A stretch of 6,470 nt of DNA from Scatomorpha merdigallinarum (GCA_018710885.1 DVJA01000034.1:1-6470); one strand, 5' to 3'. Numbered from the stretch's first letter, positions 1 to 5,761 are shown. Numbers and translations are program-made. The notes: generated from the sequence alone by a model not told the origin.

Positions 1-68
1 TCTACAACCACGAGCGCATCCAGCTCAAAACTGGAGAGGCGCCGCTTGCGCAACGCCTCTCCCTCTAA
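1..68 (+). CDS. IS3-family transposase (OrfB), C-terminal end only
   Basis: The open frame entering from the left edge (first full codon at position 3, stop TAA at 66-68) encodes YNHERIQLKTGEAPLAQRLS plus a final Leu. The YNxERIQ motif near the C-terminus, followed by a short tail of the xxPLAxRLS kind, is the usual ending of the DDE transposase OrfB of IS3-family elements. This protein cuts and joins the element ends. The catalytic DDE residues and OrfA lie outside the window, so whether the transposase is intact cannot be judged. The family is supported independently by the terminal repeat about 60 bp downstream. Confidence 0.85.
   Translation, partial: YNHERIQLKTGEAPLAQRLSL
33..62. repeat. 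Perfect inverted repeat inside the transposase C-terminus
   Basis: GGAGAGGCG (33-41) and CGCCTCTCC (54-62) form perfect 9-bp arms around a 12-nt loop that itself contains the palindrome TTGCGCAA. Read on the minus strand, the right-hand arm is followed by AGTTTTGAG, so it could act as a weak terminator for transcripts entering the element from the reductase gene. It lies within coding sequence, so codon constraint alone could also account for part of it. Confidence 0.5.
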
Positions 69-76
69 AACTCTTT

Positions 77-100
77 AGCTCCTACACCAGGGCTCTTTTT
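77..100 (+). terminator. Possible terminator of the transposase gene
   Basis: AGC-CCT (77-83, with T80 bulged) can pair with AGGGCT (89-94) around the loop ACACC, followed by C and then TTTTT at 96-100. It starts 8 nt after the transposase stop. The stem is only 6 bp with one bulge, so the T run is the stronger part of the evidence. Confidence 0.4.
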
Positions 101-161
101 GTACTGTCCGTATATTCTGGGGCCGTTCAACGTGAGTCAGGGCATTTCTTATTGTTTGATC

Positions 162-1298
162 TCAGAAAAAGGAGTGCGCAGAGAGCCAGTCCTCGGCCTT
201 TTTCAGTGCGGCCGGGACGTCGTGGCCCGGCATTATGCCGGCGCACTTGCCGCAGTGTGTGCATTTGCTCACCGGTTGCGTGCGGTCGCGCAGGTTGCCG
301 TAGTAGTTGAGCTCGCTTGAGAATGTGACGTCGAGCTCCTGCATCGCCTCGTTGTAGTAGCGCAGCAGGCCGGCGACGGGTATGCCCTCGGGACATACAT
401 CCGCGTACTTCTCCGGATCTGTGAGCTGGAAGGCCACCTTGGCGTCGAGGATGGCCGCCGCCTGTTCGAGGACTTTGAACTCATCCGCACTGAGCGGAGT
501 GAAATCGGAGAGGCAGCGCACGTTTTGCTCTACCTGCTCCACGTCGGACATGCCGCTGAGTACGCTGAGAACGCCGTCGAGGCTGGCGTCGAAGAGCAGC
601 GACCAGTCAACCGCGCTGCGGGAGGGGTTTGCCTCGCGCAGAAAAGCCTCCACATCCTCGGGCACGCTGGCCAGCGTGCCGCCCTTGACGGCCTCCATCA
701 CCACGACTTGCTTGCCGTGGCGGCGTATGGTCTCGTAGCAGGCCCGGGCCTGCACGCTCGCGTGCTCCCAGTCGAGGTAGTTGAGCGCTATCTGCACGAA
801 CTCCATTTCGGGATGCTCACTGAGTATGCGGTCGAGCACATCTGCGCTGTCGTGGAAAGAGAAGCCGATGTGGCGTATCTTGCCCTCGTCCTTCCAGCGC
901 TGCATATACTCAAACATGTGGCAACTCTTCACGACGCCATCGTAGCGCGCGGCGTTCAGATTGTGCAGCAGATAGTTGTCAAAGTAACCGGCGCCGGTCT
1001 TTTCAAGGCTCTCATTGAAGATGGCCTCGACCTGGCTCTCTTCGCTGATAATGAAGGTGGGCAGCTTGTCGGCCAGGAAAAAGCTCTCACGGGGATAGCG
1101 CTCTACCAGGGCATGGCGCACTGCCGTCTCGCTGGCGCCGTTGTGATACACGTAGCTCGTGTCAAAGTAGGTACAGCCGTCCTCCATGAAGATGTCAACC
1201 ATCTTACACACCTGGTCCATGTCTATCCTGGTGGGGTCGCCGTCAAAAACGGGCAAGCGCATCAGACCAAAACCCAGCTTCTTGTTTACCTCAGCCAT
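162..1298 (-). CDS. Aldo/keto reductase with a C-terminal ferredoxin-like domain
   Basis: A 378-residue predicted NAD(P)H-dependent oxidoreductase of the aldo/keto reductase superfamily, in the subgroup that carries a C-terminal Fe-S domain. Its substrate is unknown and it should be cytosolic. The N-terminal GFGLMRLP strand and a complete catalytic tetrad are visible: D46 and Y51 (in FDTSYVYH), K78 (LADKLP) and H112 (YLLHNLN). A TIM barrel spans roughly residues 5-285. The C-terminal part (290-370) has the shape of a double CxxCxxCxxxCP ferredoxin module, but the first motif keeps only its last cysteine (C302) and the second keeps only its first three (C346, C349, C352; M356 replaces the fourth). 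The remaining four are the expected ligands of one cluster. The ATG is supported by AGGAGG at 1308-1313, 9 nt upstream. The gene is divergent from the LysR gene, its likely regulator, and an insertion sequence abuts its 3' end. Confidence 0.93.
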   Translation of the reverse strand: MAEVNKKLGFGLMRLPVFDGDPTRIDMDQVCKMVDIFMEDGCTYFDTSYVYHNGASETAVRHALVERYPRESFFLADKLPTFIISEESQVEAIFNESLEKTGAGYFDNYLLHNLNAARYDGVVKSCHMFEYMQRWKDEGKIRHIGFSFHDSADVLDRILSEHPEMEFVQIALNYLDWEHASVQARACYETIRRHGKQVVVMEAVKGGTLASVPEDVEAFLREANPSRSAVDWSLLFDASLDGVLSVLSGMSDVEQVEQNVRCLSDFTPLSADEFKVLEQAAAILDAKVAFQLTDPEKYADVCPEGIPVAGLLRYYNEAMQELDVTFSSELNYYGNLRDRTQPVSKCTHCGKCAGIMPGHDVPAALKKAEDWLSAHSFF

Positions 1299-1319
1299 AG
1301 CGTGCAGCCTCCTGTAGTA

Positions 1320-1337
1320 TTTATACCACAGATTCTA
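1320..1337 (-). promoter_or_regulatory. Possible -10 region(s) of the aldo/keto reductase promoter
   Basis: On the minus strand, TATAAA (1320-1325) is preceded by TGG, giving an extended -10 (TGnTATAAA), but it has no good -35 and would start the transcript almost on the ribosome binding site at 1308-1313. An alternative -10, TAGAAT (1332-1337), also lacks a convincing -35. A weak core promoter would suit a gene that needs an activator, such as the divergent LysR protein. That is inference. Confidence 0.35.
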
Positions 1338-1349
1338 CAGCAATGCGCG

Positions 1350-1379
1350 TTGACATGGAATTGCCGTTGGGGATATAAT
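1350..1379 (+). promoter_or_regulatory. Sigma-70/SigA-type promoter of the LysR gene
   Basis: A perfect -35 box TTGACA (1350-1355) and a perfect -10 box TATAAT (1374-1379) are separated by 18 bp. Transcription should start near 1386, giving a leader of about 30 nt. The core is close to consensus, so the promoter should be strong unless repressed, and a dyad lies exactly over its start site. Confidence 0.85.
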
Positions 1380-1400
1380 GCATTTACTAAAGGTAAATGC
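1380..1400. promoter_or_regulatory. Perfect dyad over the LysR transcription start, likely operator
   Basis: GCATTTAC (1380-1387) and GTAAATGC (1393-1400) are perfect 8-bp inverted arms around TAAAG. The core TTAC-N5-GTAA fits the T-N11-A dyad typical of LysR-type binding sites. It begins one base after the -10 box, so a bound protein would block RNA polymerase, which suggests autorepression. The same site lies upstream of the divergent reductase gene (about 80-100 bp before its start codon), where LysR-type activators often bind. As RNA it could form only a partial hairpin, because transcription should start inside it, so a DNA operator is the better reading. Confidence 0.7.
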
Positions 1401-1416
1401 GAAAGGCGATGTATAG

Positions 1417-2313
1417 ATGTACGACAGGCACCTGCTCACATTCATACAGGTTGCGGAGAGCGGTTCGCTTTCGCGCTCGGCCGAGCGGCTATACTTGACG
1501 CCGGCGGCCGTGATGAAGCATATGAACGCGCTGGAGAGCAGCTTGGGGGTAAAGCTTATTATACGCAGCAACCAGGGCGTGGAGCTCACGGAGGCTGGGC
1601 GTTACATATATACGGAGGCCAAGCGCCTGGTGGAAGAGTGCAACGGGATAGTGCACGAGGCGAGGGCTTTGCAGCGGCACAGCGGGAGAACAATACGTGT
1701 GGGCTCGTCGTTTTTGAATCCGGGGCAGGCACTGCTGGACATTTGGAACCGGGTGAATCCGCAGCCGGGGAACTTCAATGTGAAGATAGTGCCGTACAGC
1801 GATGACAGGGCGCAGATTTTGTCGGTGGTAAAGTCGCTGGGTACAAAGCTGGACTTTATGGTGGGCGTATTCGGCTCGCGCCGCATGCACGAGCTGGCCG
1901 GTTTCTTTGAGTTGGGCACTTATGAGCTGTGCGTGGCCGTGCCGGGAGGTCACCCCCTGGCCAAGAAGAGCAGGCTCGATATAATCGACATGTACGGCGA
2001 GAGCCTGATAATAGTCCGCGAGGGCGACGAGACGAACCTCGGCAGCCTGCGTGAAACGCTCCGGCGTGAGCATCCGCAGATACGCCTGGTGGAGACAGAC
2101 TACTTCTACGACATGGAGACCTTCAACGAGAGCGCTCTCACAGGTTCGCTGCTGCTGACCTTCGACGTCTGGAAGAACGTACACCCCGCGCTGGTGACGC
2201 TGCCGGTGAACTGGGATTTCACCTCCCCGTATGGACTGCTCTATTCGCGGAACATCTCCGGGGCGGCGGGCGAATTTCTCGCAGCCTTGCGGGAGGCTAT
2301 GGGCAAAAAGTGA
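1417..2313 (+). CDS. LysR-type transcriptional regulator
   Basis: A 298-residue protein, the usual length for the family. The N-terminal winged helix-turn-helix covers about residues 3-62: FIQVAESGSLSRSAERLYLT leads into the recognition helix PAAVMKHMNALE (29-40), and the wing GVKLIIRSNQGVELTEAG spans 44-61. A linker helix follows (62-88), then the two-lobed effector-binding domain (about 91-296) starting at TIRVGSSFL. The family usually binds DNA as a tetramer and senses a small ligand; the ligand here cannot be read from sequence. The ATG at 1417 has a moderate ribosome binding site (GAAAGG, 1401-1406, 10 nt upstream). The gene is divergent from the aldo/keto reductase, the classic arrangement for a LysR protein and its target, with a likely operator between them. 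It ends in a terminator shared with the convergent P-loop gene. Confidence 0.95.
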   Translation: MYDRHLLTFIQVAESGSLSRSAERLYLTPAAVMKHMNALESSLGVKLIIRSNQGVELTEAGRYIYTEAKRLVEECNGIVHEARALQRHSGRTIRVGSSFLNPGQALLDIWNRVNPQPGNFNVKIVPYSDDRAQILSVVKSLGTKLDFMVGVFGSRRMHELAGFFELGTYELCVAVPGGHPLAKKSRLDIIDMYGESLIIVREGDETNLGSLRETLRREHPQIRLVETDYFYDMETFNESALTGSLLLTFDVWKNVHPALVTLPVNWDFTSPYGLLYSRNISGAAGEFLAALREAMGKK

Positions 2314-2343
2314 AAAGAGGCCGCTTCATGCGGCCTCTTTTCA
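2311..2343. terminator. Bidirectional terminator shared by the LysR and P-loop genes
   Basis: Perfect inverted arms of 14 bp (2311-2324 and 2330-2343) enclose a 5-nt loop. The core is AAAAGAGGCCGC, loop TTCAT, then GCGGCCTCTTTT, so each strand has a GC stem followed by a T run. The outermost three bases of each arm are the stop codons of the two convergent genes (TGA at 2311-2313 on plus, TGA at 2343-2341 on minus). Confidence 0.92.
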
Positions 2344-3048
2344 TATTTTCCCGTGTGTGAAGTTGTCCGGGCTGCGGTACATGTACGTTTCAAGCGCCAG
2401 GGGAGTGCCTATATACTTCTCGTCGCGTCCGTCGGAGAGGAATTCGTCGAGGAATTTTTTGCGCCCGGTCGTGTGGACTACGGGGATGCCGGACATGTCA
2501 GAGGTGGCGCGAAGTATGTCATAGCCCTGCCGGAGATCGTCGGCGCTGGCCCAGTTGAGCAGGTTGGAGTTGTTCACAAAGCCGGTGACGGTGGCGCGGG
2601 CGAAGTCCTCGAGTTCGCCTTTGAACTTGAGTATCTTCTCCGGGGTCTCCGCGGCGGGGCGAAATACGTTTACTATGTCGTAGACCTCGAGGCTGCCCTC
2701 GGGCAGAGCGGCAAAGTCCTGATGGTAGCGCGCCAGTGAGAGAGCGCCGGCCTGGTCGCCGCCCACGTCAAAGACCACCAGGTCCCAATCCTGGTCGAAG
2801 GCAGAGGCCACGGCGGCGGGCATATTGGTCTGCGTCACGCCTTTGCCCGCGAAGGTGGGGGAGACAATCTCCACGCTCTTCTCCGTGAGCATAGGGATCT
2901 GGTCCGACATGCGGAAGTAGTCGTTTATCCTGTCGAGATCGACCACCAGCGTTCTCCGGCCCGCCTCCGAGGACTTTACGGCCATGTTCAGAGCGATCTC
3001 CGTCTTGCCGGAGCAGTAGCTGCCGATGAGTATGATAACTTTTTTCAT
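2341..3048 (-). CDS. P-loop NTPase, ParA/CobQ-like, function unknown
   Basis: A 235-residue cytosolic ATP- or GTP-binding protein. Walker A is GSYCSGKT (9-16), a switch-I-like region is VVDLDRINDYFR (35-46), and Walker B is VVFDVGGDQAGA (91-102). These, with NVFRP (127-131) and FVNNSNL (157-163), resemble a group of Bacillota ATP-binding proteins with a DLDxVNxYFR signature related to the MinD/ParA/CobQ fold. The signature lysine at the start of a true ParA/MinD Walker A is absent. I know of no assigned role. The frame is open back to 3111, but I start at the ATG at 3048: it has AAAGGAGG 8 nt upstream (3057-3064), the P-loop follows at once as in relatives, and the longer start would lie upstream of the promoter and inside another gene's terminator. 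It appears monocistronic, with its own promoter and terminator. Confidence 0.88.
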   Translation of the reverse strand: MKKVIILIGSYCSGKTEIALNMAVKSSEAGRRTLVVDLDRINDYFRMSDQIPMLTEKSVEIVSPTFAGKGVTQTNMPAAVASAFDQDWDLVVFDVGGDQAGALSLARYHQDFAALPEGSLEVYDIVNVFRPAAETPEKILKFKGELEDFARATVTGFVNNSNLLNWASADDLRQGYDILRATSDMSGIPVVHTTGRKKFLDEFLSDGRDEKYIGTPLALETYMYRSPDNFTHGKI

Positions 3049-3070
3049 GTTGCCGGCCTCCTTTGCATAG

Positions 3071-3099
3071 ATTTTAGCACAGAGCGTGAAAAGCGTCAA
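3071..3099 (-). promoter_or_regulatory. Promoter of the P-loop NTPase gene
   Basis: On the minus strand, the -35 box TTGACG (3094-3099) and -10 box TAAAAT (3071-3076) are exactly 17 bp apart, and TGC before the -10 makes it an extended -10. The expected start near 3064 gives a very short leader beginning at the ribosome binding site. The -35 box overlaps the last bases of the terminator of the upstream gene. Confidence 0.8.
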
Positions 3100-3127
3100 A
3101 AGCCGCCGCAATATGCGGCGGCTTTTG
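3097..3127 (-). terminator. Terminator of the membrane protein gene
   Basis: Perfect 13-bp arms (3097-3109 and 3115-3127) enclose a 5-nt loop; the core arms are AAAAGCCGCCGC and GCGGCGGCTTTT. It lies 11 bp beyond the stop codon of the 611-residue membrane protein gene. It is symmetrical and could also work on the plus strand, although no plus-strand gene leads into it. It is nearly the same as the terminator at 2311-2343. Confidence 0.88.
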
Positions 3128-3138
3128 GGATTTTTAAC

Positions 3139-4974
3139 TTATTCGGAGGCGCCAGTTTCTGCGGGCTCCTGAGTGACCTCCGGAGAAGGCTCGACTGAGG
3201 GCTCGGGTTCGGGCGTGTCGAGCGGTGCGCGGGAGTCGATGACGAGGCTCGTGAGCGGCACCAAAGTGTCCTCCGCGGCGTTGGCGGCAAAGTTTACCGT
3301 TATTTCGTCGCCGGGATTGAGAATGACAGCCTCGGGCGAATCGGCGGCGCTGATGGTGTAGTACTGCTCACTGCCGTCAAGCCTGATATAGACGACGGTG
3401 TTGCCGTCCGCAACGGCAAACCGCACGTCTGCCACAGTTCCGGAGGCCTCCGTTGTCTCTCCGGTTATGGGCGTGTTACCGGTTGTAATGCCGCGATCGG
3501 CCAGCAGTTCGATGTAGTTCTCCACGCATTCCTCAACGGTGGTGCCGGTGGCAACGGCGTCATACTGCTGCACGTTGACCATGGCATACATCTTGACCAG
3601 CTGGCTGGCGTCCTTCAGGGCCATGAAGTAGGTCGGCTGGCCGCCGGTGTTCAGCAGCAGCGGGGCCGTGGCAACATAGCTGTACTGCTGCACCGCACCC
3701 TGGGCGCTGGACATGGCGCTGGCCTCGTCGGCGCCGGCACAGGGGTAATAACGCGCCTCTTTGGTGCGCTGATTGACCAGGATGAAGCCGATGTTGCCGC
3801 GGTCTCCCGTGACAGATGTGACGCCGGTGTACATCCAGACGTCGTCGTCCTGGGCAATGTAGTTGTAGTAGCTGGTGACCTCGGTACAGCCGCTCTGCCC
3901 GAAGAGGCTGTTCCAGAAGCCGCCCTGATAGAGGCCGTAGTAGTTGTACTGCTCGATTATGAGGTCGGCGGTGGCGACGCGGTCGACCCAGAGGGGGATT
4001 TCCTCCATCGGCAGGTATTCGCTCTCGCCGGTGACGGCGTTGAGCAGCACCGCGCCGGTGACGTCCTCGCCGCCGAAGAGACCTATCTTCTTGGTTATGA
4101 CGGTGGCTACCCAGTAGGGCTCGCCCTCCTCGTTGACCTCAAAGTTCACGTCGGAGAACATGAGCGTCGGGTAGTGGAAGCGCAGGTAGCGGTCCAGGTC
4201 ACGGAAGAAATATTCGCTGGGCGAGTAGCGTATGCCCTGGTCTATGCGGGCGACCTCGACCTCCTGCGTCACCATGTCGATGATGAGGTAGGCGGGGATG
4301 CCTGCGCTCTGGTTGTTCCACCACTTGAACACGTCGCCGTAGTTGAGGTAGGTGACGCGCACGGGGCGGTTGTGGTAGTTTATCTGATAGCTCTCGGGGT
4401 TGACTTCAAACTGACTGACTAGGTCACTCAGTTCGCCGAGACGGCGGGTGGCCAGCACGTTGGCTGAGGCGTCGTCGAGCATGGGTATCTGGTCAAAACT
4501 TATCTCGGCAACATCCTGAGTGAAGTCACCCTGCTCGATGGGCAGCAGCTCGGAGTAATCTCTGGCGCGAAAAACTGTCCAGCCTACGGCTGAGCCAACC
4601 AGCGCCACGAGGACGCACAGGCAGATTATATAAAACGGTACTGCGGCCTGTTTCCGGGCGGTAGTTACGTATTCTTTCATGGTGTTCCCGCGGAAACCAC
4701 CCAGGATGAGCTGCGAAGCGCACCAGACCAGGCACAGAAGTATGATGAAGACGTAAAGGTCACCGGAGTGAATGTTCAGGGCCGGAAGGCTGAAGTAGAA
4801 GTACAAAAAGCCGAAAACCACCGTTATAAGCAGGCTTATTATCAAAGCCTTGCCTTTTGACAGGGACTTGCGGGGCTTTTTGGCCTTCTGCTGGCGGTTC
4901 GGCGGTGTCCAGCTGTACTCACCGCTGTCAGGGTCTGATTGAAACCCGCCGAAGTTACCGAAATTGAATTTCAT
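3139..4974 (-). CDS. Membrane-anchored protein with large extracytoplasmic domain, unknown function
   Basis: A 611-residue protein with no function I can name. A lysine/arginine-rich cytosolic tail (28-42) precedes three predicted membrane segments (about 43-63, 72-92 and 111-135). A basic loop between the second and third (R95, K100, R107, K108) predicts that residues 136-611 face outward. The outer part has repeated PepSY-like units, judged by pattern: PYW...NAVTGE (286-317), DVW...NQRTKE (378-406) and PTYF...YAMVNV (447-468), preceded by IPAYLIIDMVTQEVE (226-240). A beta-rich, OB-like segment (511-578) and a Pro/Glu/Ser/Thr-rich disordered tail (588-611) follow. Three cysteines (C363, C412, C483) lie outside. 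Similar conserved proteins, annotated as hypothetical, occur in Clostridia as far as I recall. The ATG has GGAGG 6 nt upstream (4981-4985). It lies 73 bp downstream of the TetR gene with a hairpin between them and no clear promoter of its own. Confidence 0.85.
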   Translation of the reverse strand: MKFNFGNFGGFQSDPDSGEYSWTPPNRQQKAKKPRKSLSKGKALIISLLITVVFGFLYFYFSLPALNIHSGDLYVFIILLCLVWCASQLILGGFRGNTMKEYVTTARKQAAVPFYIICLCVLVALVGSAVGWTVFRARDYSELLPIEQGDFTQDVAEISFDQIPMLDDASANVLATRRLGELSDLVSQFEVNPESYQINYHNRPVRVTYLNYGDVFKWWNNQSAGIPAYLIIDMVTQEVEVARIDQGIRYSPSEYFFRDLDRYLRFHYPTLMFSDVNFEVNEEGEPYWVATVITKKIGLFGGEDVTGAVLLNAVTGESEYLPMEEIPLWVDRVATADLIIEQYNYYGLYQGGFWNSLFGQSGCTEVTSYYNYIAQDDDVWMYTGVTSVTGDRGNIGFILVNQRTKEARYYPCAGADEASAMSSAQGAVQQYSYVATAPLLLNTGGQPTYFMALKDASQLVKMYAMVNVQQYDAVATGTTVEECVENYIELLADRGITTGNTPITGETTEASGTVADVRFAVADGNTVVYIRLDGSEQYYTISAADSPEAVILNPGDEITVNFAANAAEDTLVPLTSLVIDSRAPLDTPEPEPSVEPSPEVTQEPAETGASE

Positions 4975-4996
4975 GGGAGTCCTCCAAAGTAGTATT

Positions 4997-5030
4997 AAAA
5001 CGCCCCTCCCGCCGCAGTTGTTGGGAGGGG
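4997..5030 (-). terminator. Hairpin with T run after the TetR gene
   Basis: On the minus strand CCCCTCCC (5030-5023) pairs with GGGAGGGG (5010-5003) around a 12-nt loop, followed by CG and TTTT (5000-4997). It lies about 18 bp beyond the TetR stop codon and 23 bp before the membrane protein start. The loop is large and the T run short, so it may be a partial terminator that lets some transcription through to the membrane protein gene. Confidence 0.65.
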
Positions 5031-5047
5031 TCGTCTTCTGCGTGCGG

Positions 5048-5734
5048 CTATCTAAGCCCTTTTACGCCGCGCATAATGAAGTCACTGCCCAATTGAGCCA
5101 TTTGCTCGGGCGTTTCCCTCATGCCTGTATCCAGCCACAGTGTAACTATGGCCAGCATTCCCTGGACAATGTACACGCAGTACATGTCTCTTATCCGCTC
5201 CTCGGTGCGGCAGACTTGCGCGAGGAAAGAGCGCAGATACTGGTTACGTAGAGTGCTTACGAAACGCTCCTGAAAGCCTAGGTCGTTATTCGTGCAGATC
5301 AAAGCCTTGAAGATATCGGCATTATCGCTGCATAGAGTGAGCACCTCTTCGAGGTAGACGTAGGTTGCGCCTTCCCAGTCCTGGCGTTTGACGGTTACGT
5401 TTATATCCCGGAGACTGTCCAGGAACGTATCTTCCAGCTGGCGTAAGAGGTCGTTGGTATCACGATAGTGAGTGTAAAACGTGCCGCGATTTACATCGGC
5501 CAGCTCCGATATTTCGCGTACAGTGATGTCGTTGAAGTCCTTGCGGAGCATCAGCGTGGTCAGCGCCTGACGGAGCTGACGCTTTGTTTTTCTGACACGA
5601 CGGTCAACTTTCTCCCCGCTCGGGCTCTGAGCGAGGACCGTCGCGCGTTGGCGCGGGGTTTTTGCGTTGGTAGAGATGATGGTCCTGATTTCGAGTTCTT
5701 CTGCTGCGGCTCTTGGAATTGTTCCCACGGCCAC
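5048..5734 (-). CDS. TetR/AcrR-family transcriptional regulator
   Basis: A 228-residue DNA-binding regulator. The N-terminal TetR domain covers about residues 43-100 (VDRRVRKTKRQLRQALTTLM), with the helix-turn-helix ITVREISELADVNRGTFYTHY at 70-90. The remaining 130 residues form the helical ligand-binding and dimer domain, which is too variable to suggest a ligand. The start is GTG at 5734, with AAGGAG (5746-5741) 6 nt upstream and an in-frame stop at 5752-5750. No ATG occurs in frame before residue 62, which is inside the DNA-binding domain. The DNA-binding domain is thus preceded by about 42 polar residues, whereas relatives usually begin just before VDRR-like sequence. The gene is divergent from the AI-2E-family gene and upstream of the membrane protein gene, either of which may be its target. 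Confidence 0.92.
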   Translation of the reverse strand: MAVGTIPRAAAEELEIRTIISTNAKTPRQRATVLAQSPSGEKVDRRVRKTKRQLRQALTTLMLRKDFNDITVREISELADVNRGTFYTHYRDTNDLLRQLEDTFLDSLRDINVTVKRQDWEGATYVYLEEVLTLCSDNADIFKALICTNNDLGFQERFVSTLRNQYLRSFLAQVCRTEERIRDMYCVYIVQGMLAIVTLWLDTGMRETPEQMAQLGSDFIMRGVKGLR

Positions 5735-5761
5735 ACTCTTCTCCTTCCTCTATAAATTTTT

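Larger units (their letters stand above)
1..129 (+). mobile_element. Right end of an IS3-family insertion sequence
   Basis: After the transposase stop codon come about 60 bp of non-coding sequence ending in GGGGCCGTTCA at 119-129. Read from the outside in, the end is TGAACGGCCCC, followed by ACGGACAGTA. This matches the IS3-family end pattern as I know it: TG at the tip, a C-rich block, then a GACAGTA-like block. I place the boundary at 129; the exact base needs the left end and the short target duplication, neither of which is in the window. The element stops about 32 bp beyond the reductase stop codon, so it landed immediately downstream of that gene, tail to tail with it. Confidence 0.7.

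Noticed and set aside
1312..1340. CTGTAG (1312-1317) and CTACAG (1335-1340) as a second operator around the reductase -10 region
   Set aside because: Only 6-bp arms with a 17-bp gap, one of them overlapping the ribosome binding site; too likely by chance to list.
525..1805. A long 426-codon plus-strand open frame
   Set aside because: It runs antisense to the reductase, whose protein has a full catalytic tetrad, and then out of frame through the LysR gene; it is a shadow of GC-rich codon use.
1489..2184. A 231-codon minus-strand open frame
   Set aside because: It is fully antisense to the LysR gene, has no recognisable domain and a composition (many His, Gln, Arg) typical of shadow frames.
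3049..3111. A 21-residue longer N-terminus for the P-loop gene, starting at 3111
   Set aside because: It would start inside the upstream gene's terminator and upstream of this gene's own promoter, while the ATG at 3048 has a strong ribosome binding site and places the P-loop as in relatives.
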